From Trichodesmium sp050015995 (GTDB lineage: Bacteria > Cyanobacteriota > Cyanobacteriia > Cyanobacteriales > Microcoleaceae), in NCBI RefSeq assembly GCF_050015995.1, contig NZ_JBNHEP010000067.1:8770-72769 (forward strand): a DNA stretch of 64,000 bases, given 5' to 3'. The notes beneath the pieces were generated by a model. It had not been told where the DNA came from and ran no database searches. It saw only the letters and a program-made list of their open reading frames with translations. Positions 34,788 through 43,393 of the stretch are shown one piece after another; position 1 is the stretch's first letter, and each line of letters begins with the position of its first letter. The position numbers and the translations under genes were made by a program.

Positions 34788-35316
34788 TTTTTACATATTA
34801 GTTTTTTTTATTTTATCTCAAGGAAAGCAATAATTTTACCATCCTAGTTTCTGACAATAATACAATAAGTAGTTGTGCTTTTAGGAATTTCCTAGTTGAG
34901 AGAGGGAACACTTAACTGGGAACAGGGAACAGAGAATAGGGAGTCAATTAGGATGTGTAATTAATTTTGCTTATGAACTTAGAAATTTTCTACCATAAAG
35001 TACAAATCTTTTAGGAATAATGACACCGAACAGCTTACTTCAATATCTCAAAAAAGTGATTGATAATTTAGGATACAAAATATATAATTAATTTTGGTTA
35101 TGAACTTAATATTGATTATACACTTTCTGACCCTTGGTGAGGTACAGTTATCTTGTTTCTTACTATTCCCTATTCTCAGATGAGCTGTTGTAGAACATTT
35201 TTTGTTCAAAGAATTATATTGCCCACCAGAATAATTTCCCTCTCAATACTCAATTTTTTTCCTCTTTTTCCTACTACCCACCCTCAGTACATAATTTAAG
35301 TTATTAAGTCAAAAGA
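34788..35316. other. Spacer between divergent lipoprotein genes
   Basis: About 530 bases. Contains 'gggaacacttaactgggaacagggaac' (34903-34929), a minisatellite also found in family B and C elements, and a repeated phrase 'taattaattttg.ttatgaactta' at 34960 and 35085. 'ttggtgaggtacagttatc' (35135) matches the family B inner end. Likely overlapping element remnants; no gene. Confidence 0.5.
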
Positions 35317-36183
35317 ATGAAAATGAAGATCGCAAAACACATTTTAATTTTATTCACCCTACTGCTTGGAATGCCTGCTGTTTTACTAAGCAGTTGTCAA
35401 AGCGAGACGACTCAAACTAATACCAATTCAACTCAGATAAATGACAAAACTCCAGGCACTCTTAAGCTCCGTGCCAATGGAGAAGACTTTGTGAGAAAAG
35501 GCTTTGTTACTAAAGATGGATGGAACATAACATTTGATCGACTCTATGTCAACCTAACAGAAGTCACTGCCTACCAAACAGACCCACCCTACAAAGCTGA
35601 AACAGGAGAGAAACTAGAAGCAACAGAAAAAGTCATTTTTACTCAAACTAAAACAGTAGATTTGGCAGAAGGAGATGAAACCGCAGAAACTATTTTGCTC
35701 AGTGAAATATCCGCACCTCCTGGTCACTACAATGCTCTCTCTTGGAAAATGCCCAAAGCAACTGATGGCCCAGCAAAAGGTTACTCTTTATTAATGAGTG
35801 GTACAGGTACTAAAGATGGTCAGAGCATACCCTTTATTGTCAAAATTGACCAGGAACTAGAATTTACCTGTGGAGATTTTGTTGGGGATGAGCGCAAAGG
35901 TATTCTGCAAGCTGGAAAAACTGCGGAGTTAGAAGCCACATTCCACTTTGACCATCTTTTTGGTGATAATAGTGTTACCCCAGATGAGGAAATTAATACA
36001 GGAGCATTAGGTTTTGCTCCTCTGGCAGCGATCGCCACAGCAGGAAAGGTTGAGGCGGATATGGCTACATTAAAAGATCGACTTTCCCCTACTGACTACC
36101 AGAAATTTATGGCAATTTTACCCAATTTGGGTCATGTGGGCGAAGGTCATTGCCATAGTTTGAAGTCAAAATTAAAAAATTAA
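35317..36183 (+). CDS. Lipoprotein with DUF4382-like beta domain
   Basis: 288 residues. Lipobox LLSSCQ (Cys about 27). After a Thr/Asn linker, GTLKLRANGEDFVRKGF and WNITFDRLYVNLTEVTAYQ begin a beta-rich domain that resembles DUF4382-type adhesin-like folds; ISAPPGHYNALSWKMP follows. The C-terminus ends with GEGHCHS, a His/Cys-rich motif that could bind metal. Envelope location. The metal-transport genes start 1.5 kb downstream on the same strand, which makes a metal link tempting but unproven. Confidence 0.75.
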   Translation: MKMKIAKHILILFTLLLGMPAVLLSSCQSETTQTNTNSTQINDKTPGTLKLRANGEDFVRKGFVTKDGWNITFDRLYVNLTEVTAYQTDPPYKAETGEKLEATEKVIFTQTKTVDLAEGDETAETILLSEISAPPGHYNALSWKMPKATDGPAKGYSLLMSGTGTKDGQSIPFIVKIDQELEFTCGDFVGDERKGILQAGKTAELEATFHFDHLFGDNSVTPDEEINTGALGFAPLAAIATAGKVEADMATLKDRLSPTDYQKFMAILPNLGHVGEGHCHSLKSKLKN

Positions 36184-36214
36184 AAGTCAAAAGGTAGTTC
36201 AATAATTAATAATT

Positions 36215-36343
36215 AATATCATGTCCGGTTGAATAGTTATAATTAAAGTTTGTAGTAGGGCTTTAGCCCTAAGTATGTATCAGGCTGAGAGCTATACTAC
36301 AAACAAAAACTTTTTTTATCACTGATTATCCGGACATAATATA
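36215..36343. repeat. Inverted-repeat element, family A, copy 3
   Basis: Best-preserved ends: AATATCATGTCCGGTTGAAT and GATTATCCGGACATAATAT. The core has GTAGTAGGGCTTTAGCCCTA on one side and GGCTGAGAGCTATACTAC on the other, so its two arms match copy 1 and copy 2 respectively, as if recombinant. Confidence 0.8.
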
Positions 36344-36399
36344 ACAATTAATAATTAATAATTACCTCTTCTTATAACAGATAGGATTGGCTAAAAGGA

Positions 36400-36655
36400 A
36401 TTTTTTTCTTCTCAAGGGGAGATTGGATATGGCGCATTTCGGAGCGGCTCTGCATTCATAGGGAAACCTCCCCATCCCATCCCACTCCATGCTCCGCTTT
36501 CCGACCGCTTTCTTGGTAGATTGGATATGTCGTTTCGCTACGCGACATGAAACGCGAAGCGTCCCGGAGGGAACGGAGACCTCGGCATCCCTCAACCGCT
36601 TTTTCTCCATGAATGGATAGGCTTTATACCTGAATTTTTTGGTAAATTAATAATT
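36400..36655. repeat. Mosaic repeat island 5
   Basis: A GATTGGATATGGCG module, 'acctccccatcccatccca' followed by CTCCGCTTTCCGACCGCTTT, a second module from 36515, then 'cctcggcatccctc' and the right border 'accgctttttctcc...ggataggctttatacc'. The M1 module is shortened here. Confidence 0.75.
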
Positions 36656-36689
36656 TTTGTCTTCTAATTTATCTGAACTTTCATCTTCT

Positions 36690-37065
36690 ATTTTGGTTGG
36701 TAATTAATTTAACTATTGCGTAATAGTTTTTAGATTTTAGATAAAGTCCCCTGGTNNNNNNNNNNNNNNNNNNNNNNNNNNNNNNNNNNNNNNNNNNNNN
36801 NNNNNNNNNNNNNNNNNNNNNNNNNNNNNNNNNNNNNNNNNNNNNNNNNNNNNNNTCGTGCTACGCATCGCTACGGGTTTCATGTCGCCCAGGGAAACGC
36901 TCTATTGCAAGTTGATAATTAATTTAACTATTGCGTAATAGTTTTTAGATTTTAGATAAAGTCCCCTGGTGGCGATCGTGCTACGCATCGCTACGGGTTT
37001 CATGTCGCCCAGGGAAACGCTCTATTGCAACTTGATAATTAATTTAACTATTGCGTAAAAGATAA
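36690..37065. repeat. Tandem repeat of about 120 bases containing an assembly gap
   Basis: The unit runs 'ttgataattaatttaactattgcg', 'tagattttagataaagtcccctgg', GGCGATCGTGCTACGCATCG, CTACGGGTTTCATGTCGCCC, 'agggaaacgctctattgca'. At least two units are visible plus a partial third. The N-run (36756-36855) interrupts the first, with 5 bases missing at its right edge. Confidence 0.85.
36756..36855. other. Assembly gap (100 N)
   Basis: Placeholder gap inside the 120-base tandem repeat; true copy number unknown. Confidence 0.98.
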
Positions 37066-37635
37066 AGCAGTCGCAATTACTGGTACGGACATTCTCAAAT
37101 ATAGTCCGTGCTGCTTTCTTTAACTTCTGTACGTCACCAATCCGACAGCTCCCCTATCTGGCTTCTAACTTCGCGCCTTCTGACTTCAAAAGGAACGGAG
37201 CAAGGGAATTTTTCTTGTAAAAATTACAAATCAAAAATACAAGTCGAATAAGTTGATTTTAGCAATTCAGGATTTTCTATAAAATAAATCCCATTTCACA
37301 AGAAATCATTTCACAATAAAAAATGGCAAAATTGCTGAAGTGAGTATCGGAGTGAATTGGAGTAATTCTGTTCACTAACTACGCGCCTATCATATCAAGT
37401 GCCGAAGTGGACTAAGCTTTTAAAGTCATGACCCTGTGGGAGATTAGCTAGTCTCAAGTGGTCAGGAGAGGAACATTAACTTTTTTGTCAAGTAGAAAAA
37501 CCTACTCCAGTACCAAACTTTTTAAGCATTATCGAAGCTAACATTATCCCCAAGGGAGGTTTTCACGAACACATTAATGGAAATTGTATCCAGCAAATTT
37601 CGGTTTAATACTTAAATTTTACGTTTGACTCCAAA
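37066..37635. other. Long spacer upstream of the metal transporter genes
   Basis: About 570 bases without a gene. A stretch 37450-37475 ('tcaagtggtcaggagaggaac') has slight similarity to a cobalamin-riboswitch B12 box, but the rest of that fold is absent. A structured leader cannot be excluded. Confidence 0.35.
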
Positions 37636-37669
37636 TTAACATTATCTAATAATTAGACTATAATAGAGG
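37636..37669 (+). promoter_or_regulatory. Promoter with operator-like palindrome for the NikL-like gene
   Basis: -35 TTAACA (37636-37641), 17-base spacer, -10 TATAAT (37659-37664). The spacer holds a perfect 13-base palindrome TCTAATAATTAGA (37645-37657). A repressor bound there would block polymerase. GAGGT at 37665-37669 is the likely ribosome-binding site, so the transcript leader would be only a few bases long. Confidence 0.55.
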
Positions 37670-37675
37670 TAAGAG

Positions 37676-38182
37676 ATGAAATGGCAATTCGTTATTCCTT
37701 TAATATTTTTATCTGCACTGAGTTTACAGGGAAAAACGAGCGCTCATGGAGTTAAAATTAAACATCAAATTACTCCAGCAATTAAGATTAATGCTGTTTA
37801 TGATACTGGTAGTCCTTTAGCTAATGCTCCAGTCACAGTTTATGCTCCTAATACTCCTAATAAACCTTGGTTAAAAGGCACAACTGATGAGGAGGGAAAT
37901 TTTATTTTTTCCCCTGATTCTTCTCAGTCTGGATATTGGGAAATTAAGGTGCGTCAAGCTGGTCATGGTGAGCTAGTTAGTATTCCTTTTCAAGTAGACA
38001 AGTCTCACAATTCTGACAATAAAAAAATCAGCAACAGTAACTATTATTTAGCAAGTACCTCTAATGATTATAACCCACTGCAAAAAGGATTAATGATAGG
38101 TTGTATTGTCTGGGGTTTTCTCGGAACTGGTTTATTCTTCTGGCGGTTTAAAACTCAAAACCAACCACAAGAGGAGCATTAA
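37676..38182 (+). CDS. NikL-like accessory protein of a nickel ECF transporter
   Basis: 168 residues. Signal peptide (1-23, ending KTSAHG), then a carboxypeptidase-regulatory-like beta domain (INAVYDTGSPLANAPVTVYA, GTTDEEGNFIFSPD, SGYWEIKVRQAGHGE) and one C-terminal membrane span (GLMIGCIVWGFLGTGLFFW). This layout matches NikL of NikKLMQO-type transporters. Mature N-terminus would be HG, and an N-terminal His can help bind Ni. Located upstream of cbiM with 575 bases between. Together with the lack of a CbiN gene this favours nickel over cobalt (inference). Confidence 0.75.
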   Translation: MKWQFVIPLIFLSALSLQGKTSAHGVKIKHQITPAIKINAVYDTGSPLANAPVTVYAPNTPNKPWLKGTTDEEGNFIFSPDSSQSGYWEIKVRQAGHGELVSIPFQVDKSHNSDNKKISNSNYYLASTSNDYNPLQKGLMIGCIVWGFLGTGLFFWRFKTQNQPQEEH

Positions 38183-38757
38183 ATTAACGAAGTCAGAAGC
38201 AAGATAGAAGAGCCGTCGGATTGACAATGTAGAGAAGTTATTTTTGTAACGGGGATGGGTGAGCAACCCTCCCAAAATATTTGTCCTTAAAAAGCGGGGT
38301 TGTGCGACCCAATCCTATTTGATAATTTGGTAGTCCTAAAATATGCAAATATATTAGTTGCTAAATCTTTTTCAGTCTTAGGGTAAGCATTCAGCGGTCA
38401 GCTAGCCTCTTGCCTCCTGCGGAGGAGCTGCGCTAACAGAGGAGCTGCGCTAACAGCTATCAACTATTAACTTATTCTTTTTGAAGGAAGAATTAGAGTT
38501 GAAAGATTGAGGAACAATTAAAAGTTACTCTCAAATCATTCTTTGCTAATCTTTTTCATTAATTACTTAGTGCAGGATTATTACTAAGGAAAAATTGTTT
38601 ACCTAGCATTGAGCAGGAAAAGCTAAAGGGGAGCTACCTGAATGCTTAGGTCTTAGGAGGTAAGCTGCAAAAATAATTACTTGTTTCCCAGTACCAATAA
38701 TTCGGTAATTTTTCTCTGAATATTCAACCTTTATAACTCTAATTTTAAATTTTCATA
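38183..38757. other. Spacer with short palindromic repeats
   Basis: Contains 'gcctcctgcggaggagctgcgctaacag' then 'aggagctgcgctaacagc' (38405-38455), the same GGAGCTGCGCTAACAG strings found in the islands. 'gcaaccctcccaaaa' and 'aagcggggttgtgcgaccc' lie at 38265-38310. No gene seen. Confidence 0.55.
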
Positions 38758-39402
38758 ATGCATATTTCAGAAGGCATTCTGCCAGCTCAAGTTTGTATTG
38801 GTGGCTATGGGTTTACTTCTTTAATTACCTGGTATTCTCTACGCCAAATTAATCGTCTACCAAATCCTCAAGCCAGTATTCCTAAAGCTTCTTTATTAAC
38901 GGCAGCCTTTTTTGTTGCTTCTAGTATTCATATTCCTATTCCACCAGCTAGTGTTCATTTGGTGCTAAATGGACTGTTAGGAACTGTGTTAGGTTATTAT
39001 GCTTTTCCAGCGATATTGATTGGTTTATTTTTCCAGGGAATAATGTTTGGACATGGTGGTTTAACTACTTTAGGAATTAATGCTTTAATTATGGGGATAC
39101 CAGCAATTTTCGCTTATCAGATATTTCAATTACGTCATATTTTGGGAAAAGGAATTAGGGAAAATTTATCGATGAGAATTTTTGGCTTTATTGCTGGAGC
39201 TACTGCTATAGGGGTTTCTAGTTTAATATTTTTTAGTTTAATTATTACAAATCTTCCCTCTGGATTTGATAATTCATTAGAACAAACAGCAATTTATGGA
39301 TTAATGATTGCTCATATTCCTTTGATGGGAATAGAAGGAATTTTAACTGCAATGGTTGTCAGTTTTTTGCATCGAGTTATGCCAAAACTTTTACCTTCTT
39401 GA
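38758..39402 (+). CDS. cbiM: Substrate-specific membrane subunit CbiM/NikM of an ECF metal transporter
   Basis: 214 residues. The N-terminus MHISEGIL is diagnostic: the amino group, His2 and later histidines coordinate Ni or Co. HIPIPPASVHLVLNGLLG and FGHGGLTTLGINA are the conserved metal-site and core helices. About seven membrane helices. It binds the ion outside and hands it on using the CbiQ/CbiO energising module encoded downstream. No cbiN gene follows; the NikL-like protein upstream may take that place. Confidence 0.92.
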   Translation: MHISEGILPAQVCIGGYGFTSLITWYSLRQINRLPNPQASIPKASLLTAAFFVASSIHIPIPPASVHLVLNGLLGTVLGYYAFPAILIGLFFQGIMFGHGGLTTLGINALIMGIPAIFAYQIFQLRHILGKGIRENLSMRIFGFIAGATAIGVSSLIFFSLIITNLPSGFDNSLEQTAIYGLMIAHIPLMGIEGILTAMVVSFLHRVMPKLLPS

Positions 39403-39718
39403 ATAGGGTTTGAAGATTGAAGTAGGTTATAATCAATAATTTAGTATTTTTAGCCAACATTAATCGACCTCGTATTTGTTAAAACCATCCACTTATAAAC
39501 CCATATAGCAATCAGGAATAATTTTGATAGATATTTAAGAAGAATTAAGAGCAATCAAAATTCTTTTATATTCTGAATCGGTCCGACTGACTTCTCCTCC
39601 TGGGAGGAGTTAGAGGTGGGTTTACTCCTAATTACCACTAAAATCTTACAACTGAAATATGATTGCCACACTACCTATCACCTAAAACCTAATCATTACT
39701 TGAAGGACTGGTATAGTC
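39403..39718. other. Spacer holding a family E element
   Basis: 39504-39670 is the second family E copy: TATAGCAATC at the left, 'aatcggtccgactgac', 'ctcctcctgggaggagtt' hairpin, and 'accactaaaatcttacaact' with a decayed right end. It separates cbiM from cbiQ. Confidence 0.6.
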
Positions 39719-40543
39719 ATGAAGTTTGCTCTAGATGAATATGCTAATTTAAACTCCCCAATACATAGATGGGATGTGAGATATAAACTTATTGGTTTAA
39801 TCGCATTAATGTTTGCCTTCGCTACAGTTAATAGTTGGTATTTAATTCCATTGATGCTCTTAGTAACTTTGATGCTTTATGGAATTTCAAAACTGCCTTT
39901 ATCATTTTTAGCAAGTCGGTTACGTTATCCAGGATTTTTTTTGTTAGGAGTAATTATTTTTTTACCTTTTCTATCTGGTCAAACAATTATTTGGCAATTT
40001 GGATTTTTGACAATTCGTCAAGAAGGTTGTCTGGCAGTTATATTAATTGTTAGTCGTTTTTTTGCTATTATGACTACTGGTTTAATTTTATTCGGTACAA
40101 GTTCATTTTTAACAACTGTCAAAGGAATGAGAAGGTTAGGAATCTCTCCGATTATTACCGATATGTTGATGTTATCTTATCGTTATATTTTTGAACTATC
40201 TCACAAACTTAACATGATGCTGAAAGCTACTAAATTACGAGGTTTTCAAACGAGTAAAATTAGTTGGAGAAATTTATCAGTTTATGCTGCTCTTACTGGT
40301 AGTCTTTTAGTACGAAGCTATCAACAAGCAGAGCGAGTTTATCAAGCAATGTTATTGCGTGGTTATGGCAATATATTCAATAACGAAAATCATCTCATAT
40401 TTTCTGCTTCTAGAAATGGTATTCAATTTGGATCGGATTTAATATATCTATTTCTATCTCTGATAATTTCTGTTAGTTTGATTATTGCAGAATTATTTTT
40501 ATTGCAGAATTATTTTTTTTGGTTAGATTTTGAAAGTTATTAA
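39719..40543 (+). CDS. cbiQ: ECF transporter T component CbiQ
   Basis: 274 residues with about five or six membrane helices. The cytoplasmic coupling motifs are present: RRLGISPIITDMLMLSYRY and the two Ala-Arg-Gly-like boxes, here KATKLRGF and QAMLLRGYG, that contact the ATPase. The N-terminus DEYANLNSPIHRWD is typical of CbiQ. Transmits ATP hydrolysis by CbiO to the CbiM subunit. Spaced 316 bases from cbiM. Confidence 0.92.
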   Translation: MKFALDEYANLNSPIHRWDVRYKLIGLIALMFAFATVNSWYLIPLMLLVTLMLYGISKLPLSFLASRLRYPGFFLLGVIIFLPFLSGQTIIWQFGFLTIRQEGCLAVILIVSRFFAIMTTGLILFGTSSFLTTVKGMRRLGISPIITDMLMLSYRYIFELSHKLNMMLKATKLRGFQTSKISWRNLSVYAALTGSLLVRSYQQAERVYQAMLLRGYGNIFNNENHLIFSASRNGIQFGSDLIYLFLSLIISVSLIIAELFLLQNYFFWLDFESY

Positions 40544-40912
40544 ATGCTTGGGATAGGCAAATCTTGAATTCTCAATATGTAATACCAATTTTATAAATGT
40601 TTGCTACAAATCACTAGACTGTTTATTAGGAGTCAACCCACCCCTAACCCCTCCTGGGAGGGGAAGTCAGTTCGACCGAGTAATAATTAATGGCTTCAAT
40701 ACCATTTTTTAGGTCGGAAATTATCTTTTCTGTTAAAGGGACATCTTCTGTAAAGTCTTTTAATCAAATTTATTATTGATATATTTCAGACAATTTATAG
40801 CATAAATAAGTAGCTCTTAAGTTAATATAAGTATTCTTAAACAAATCCTTGCTTAATTATCAAAAAACTGAGAGTTGATTCCTTACCTCAATATTAATGA
40901 GGAATTAAGTAA

Positions 40913-41091
40913 TATAGCAATTCCCATATTCGTGAGGTACAAAATTCTTTGGTTTTAGGGAACAGGGAACACTTAACTGGGAACAGGGAACGGGGGAAAG
41001 GGAATAGGGAGTAGGGAGTAGTAATTCTCGTTCAGTAGGAATAGATAAAGAAGAAAAACAACTGTACCTCACTAATTTGAGAAACGCTATA
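40913..41091. repeat. Inverted-repeat element, family B, copy 2
   Basis: TIRs TATAGCAATTCCCATATTCG followed by TGAGGTAC, and GTACCTCACTAATTTGAGAA followed by ACGCTATA. The inside is a GGGAACAGGGAAC/TAGGGAGTAGGGAG minisatellite. About 179 bases. Confidence 0.8.
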
Positions 41092-41205
41092 TCGATTCAA
41101 TCAAGCAATGAATATTCCTTTGCCTCTACAAATGGTTGGTACAGAGATTGATGTATATAATTACTTTTGAAAAATGGTATAATAAGATTCCGATAAATAT
41201 AGGAC

Positions 41206-41308
41206 TTACGGAAAGAAAACCTGTTACTACAAGAAATAGTTGATTTTAACAATAGACATTTAGGAAAAAACCTGGTTTCTGGTTTTGGTGTGCGTAAGTC
41301 CTGAAATA
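41206..41308. repeat. Inverted-repeat element, family J, copy 1
   Basis: Starts ATAGGACTTACGGAAAGAAA then ACCTG; ends AACCTGGTTTCTGG and GTGCGTAAGTCCTG. Copies with AAACCGGGTTT arms are at 51285-51345 (partial) and 59738-59844. Confidence 0.65.
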
Positions 41309-41684
41309 TTTAGTACGAATAGTTAGATTTTTGCTATAAATTAGTAGGGAAAATTTATGAATTGACTGTACAGATAGGGTCTCCGTCTGATTGGCTACTT
41401 ACAGCGAAGAATAGCCTCTAATAAATTTTAGGGTAAAGCTTGATTTTTAGCCAAAGATAGTCAAACAGACAACTCATCGAAAGTCTTTCAATCACTATGA
41501 TTATTTGTAAAATTCTTTGTTCAAATTGGTGAAATACAAATTTTTTATTTGAGGAAATAGGGAGAGGAAATAGGGAATAGAAAAAAATACTGTACCTGAT
41601 TAAAATGAGAACCGCTATAATATTTCCTAAACCTGCTACTTAATATTTATCAGTAGTTAATAAAATTCCTATTCCTGTGTTAAT

Positions 41685-41936
41685 AATTAGGGCTTGCTGA
41701 TTAAATATCAAAGCACTGACAGATATTGCTTTGAGCCTTTTTTGGTCGAAAAAAGTGCGCCTGTTTCGGTCCAAAAAGCTCATGCATGCTAGTATTTTGG
41801 GATGATTATGGCAGAAAAATCTTGGGACAATTTTTACGACTACCTCCTCTATAATCTCCATTTCTCCAGTCTCGTGTCTCCTGTCTCCTGTCTCCTACCC
41901 TTACCAAAAGACTTTCCATAAGCAAACCCTAATTAG
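41685..41936. repeat. Element family D, full copy (about 250 bases)
   Basis: Ends TTAGGGCTTGCTGATTAA and 'ataagcaaaccctaatta'. The middle carries 'aaaaagtgcgcctgtttcgg', 'gggatgattatggcagaaaa' and a GTCTCCT minisatellite, all on the plus strand. The same parts in reverse complement occur at 59155-59390; a further start lies at 63911. Confidence 0.75.
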
Positions 41937-41947
41937 TTATTTATCAA

Positions 41948-42682
41948 ATGCAAGAGGACAAATCACAAACTGGAGTCTATGTCAAAGATTTATTATTTCA
42001 ATATTCCCAAAAGGAACCTGTTTTACGCGGTCTTTCATTAAAAATTAAACCAGGAGAAAGAGTTGCTTTGTTAGGACCTACAGGTACAGGTAAAAGCACT
42101 TTTATGGAAACTTTAGTAGGCTTGAAAAAACCTTTATCTGGTGAAATTTGGATTCAAGGAATTCTCCTACAACAAAAAACTTTATCCCAAGTGCGCAGTC
42201 AGATAGGTTTTTGTTTCCAAAATCCTGATGACCAATTATTTATGCCTACTATTTTAGAGGATATAACTTTTGGTCCGCTTAACTATGGTTTATCGCCAGA
42301 AACTGCTACAGAAATTGCGGAGAAATTGTTAATAAAATTTGGTTTAGAAAAATATGCAAATCGTTCTGTTTATGAACTTTCAGGAGGTCAAAAAAGATTG
42401 GCAGCTTTAGCAGCAGTTTTAGCATTAAAACCAGAAATTTTAATATTAGATGAACCTACTAATGGCCTCGACCCATTATGGCGACGTAATTTAGTTGAAA
42501 TTATCCTACAATTACCAGTGCAAATTATTTTAATTGCTTCCCATGATTTAAACTGGGTTAGTAAAGTAACTGAACGTGCTTTAATTTTGCAGTCTGGTCA
42601 AATTCAAGTAGATACTTCTACTCAAAATATTATCCAGGATAGTTCAACTCTTGAATACTATGGTTTACCTATTAATTATTAG
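41948..42682 (+). CDS. cbiO: ECF transporter ATPase CbiO
   Basis: 244 residues. ABC ATPase with Walker A GPTGTGKS, Q-loop CFQNPDDQLF (the ECF-typical DDQLF), signature LSGGQKR, Walker B ILILDEPTNGLD and switch His ASHDL. Forms the energising module with CbiQ. No second ATPase gene nearby, so a homodimer is likely. 1.4 kb from cbiQ, unusual for this family. Confidence 0.92.
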   Translation: MQEDKSQTGVYVKDLLFQYSQKEPVLRGLSLKIKPGERVALLGPTGTGKSTFMETLVGLKKPLSGEIWIQGILLQQKTLSQVRSQIGFCFQNPDDQLFMPTILEDITFGPLNYGLSPETATEIAEKLLIKFGLEKYANRSVYELSGGQKRLAALAAVLALKPEILILDEPTNGLDPLWRRNLVEIILQLPVQIILIASHDLNWVSKVTERALILQSGQIQVDTSTQNIIQDSSTLEYYGLPINY

Positions 42683-43139
42683 ATAATAGGCGTGAAAAAG
42701 ATATAGAATTTTTCCGCATAGTAGGCAACAGCTTATCTGCTCCATAAGGCAACAGGAAAGAAATTTTTAGGAAAAAGTTACGAAAAATGAAAGTGAAGTG
42801 ACTTTTACTTCTCTTGCTTATGTTAAATAAAGAGCAAATTTATTTTCTGGAGATATCTATCTATATAATAGAAGGAAGAAAGAAGAAGTAAGAAAACAAT
42901 AGAAAAATTATAGATTTTATTGCTCAATCATATAGAATCCATTTGGTATCTTTGCAAAGCTATATGCTTTTGGCATAGGAGTCAGGAGTTAGGAGTCAGA
43001 AGTCAGAAGTCAGGAGATTCAGAAATACAATAGGGGAAAAAGGTAGAAAAATGATCCCTACTTCCTTCCCTATCTTTAGATATATCTCAAATGGGTTATA
43101 TACTTTTTCTCAAGTTACTGAGGTACAGTTGCTTTTCTT
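42683..43139. other. Spacer
   Basis: Includes 'gcaaatttattttctggagatatctatc' (42833-42860, a family C end), 'aggagtcagaagtcagaagtcagga' (42985-43015) and a family B inner end 'ctgaggtacagttgctttt' (43119-43137). No gene. Confidence 0.5.
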
Positions 43140-43345
43140 TTTTTCTCTCTTGGTGCGCTACCAAATGCGTCTGTCGCACCCCCCGGGGTCGCACCGCTAT
43201 TCCCTTCTTTTTAAGGAAAAAAAGTAGTCGTTTAGCGCTTCGCACAACCCTATATCCAATCGACCAAGAAAAGAAATTGTGATTTCCTTATATTCAATTC
43301 CCTTACGGTTTTCCTTGAGGTAATTATCCATTATCCATTATTCAT
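43140..43345. repeat. Mosaic repeat island 6 (inverted)
   Basis: Contains 'ttggtgcgctaccaaatgcg', a 'cgcaccccccggggtcgcaccgctattccc' stretch with a CCCCCCGGGG core, 'tagcgcttcgcacaaccc', then the left border in reverse: 'tatccaatcgaccaagaaa', 'tttccttatattcaattccc' and 'aggtaattatccattatcc'. Confidence 0.7.
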
Positions 43346-43393
43346 TATCCATTATCAATTAATAAATTATTCCCTCTTACTTAGCTGCTTTTA

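Larger units (their letters stand above)
40544..41947. other. 1.4 kb gene-free spacer within the ECF gene set
   Basis: Holds a family B element (40913-41091), a degenerate second one (about 41515-41628), a family J element (41206-41308) and a family D element (41685-41936). Short open frames inside belong to these repeats. cbiO therefore probably has its own promoter. Confidence 0.75.

Noticed and set aside
37380..37460. tRNA-like stretch with 'gccgaagtgg'
   Set aside because: No acceptor stem or TTC arm can be formed at the right spacing. No tRNA or rRNA gene was found in the window.
37440..37675. Cobalamin riboswitch before the ECF transporter genes
   Set aside because: Only a weak resemblance to a B12 box; the conserved core and its partner hairpins are absent.
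41640..41861. 73-codon frame between cbiQ and cbiO
   Set aside because: It lies in a family D element; the same wording appears in reverse at 59.3 kb without an open frame.
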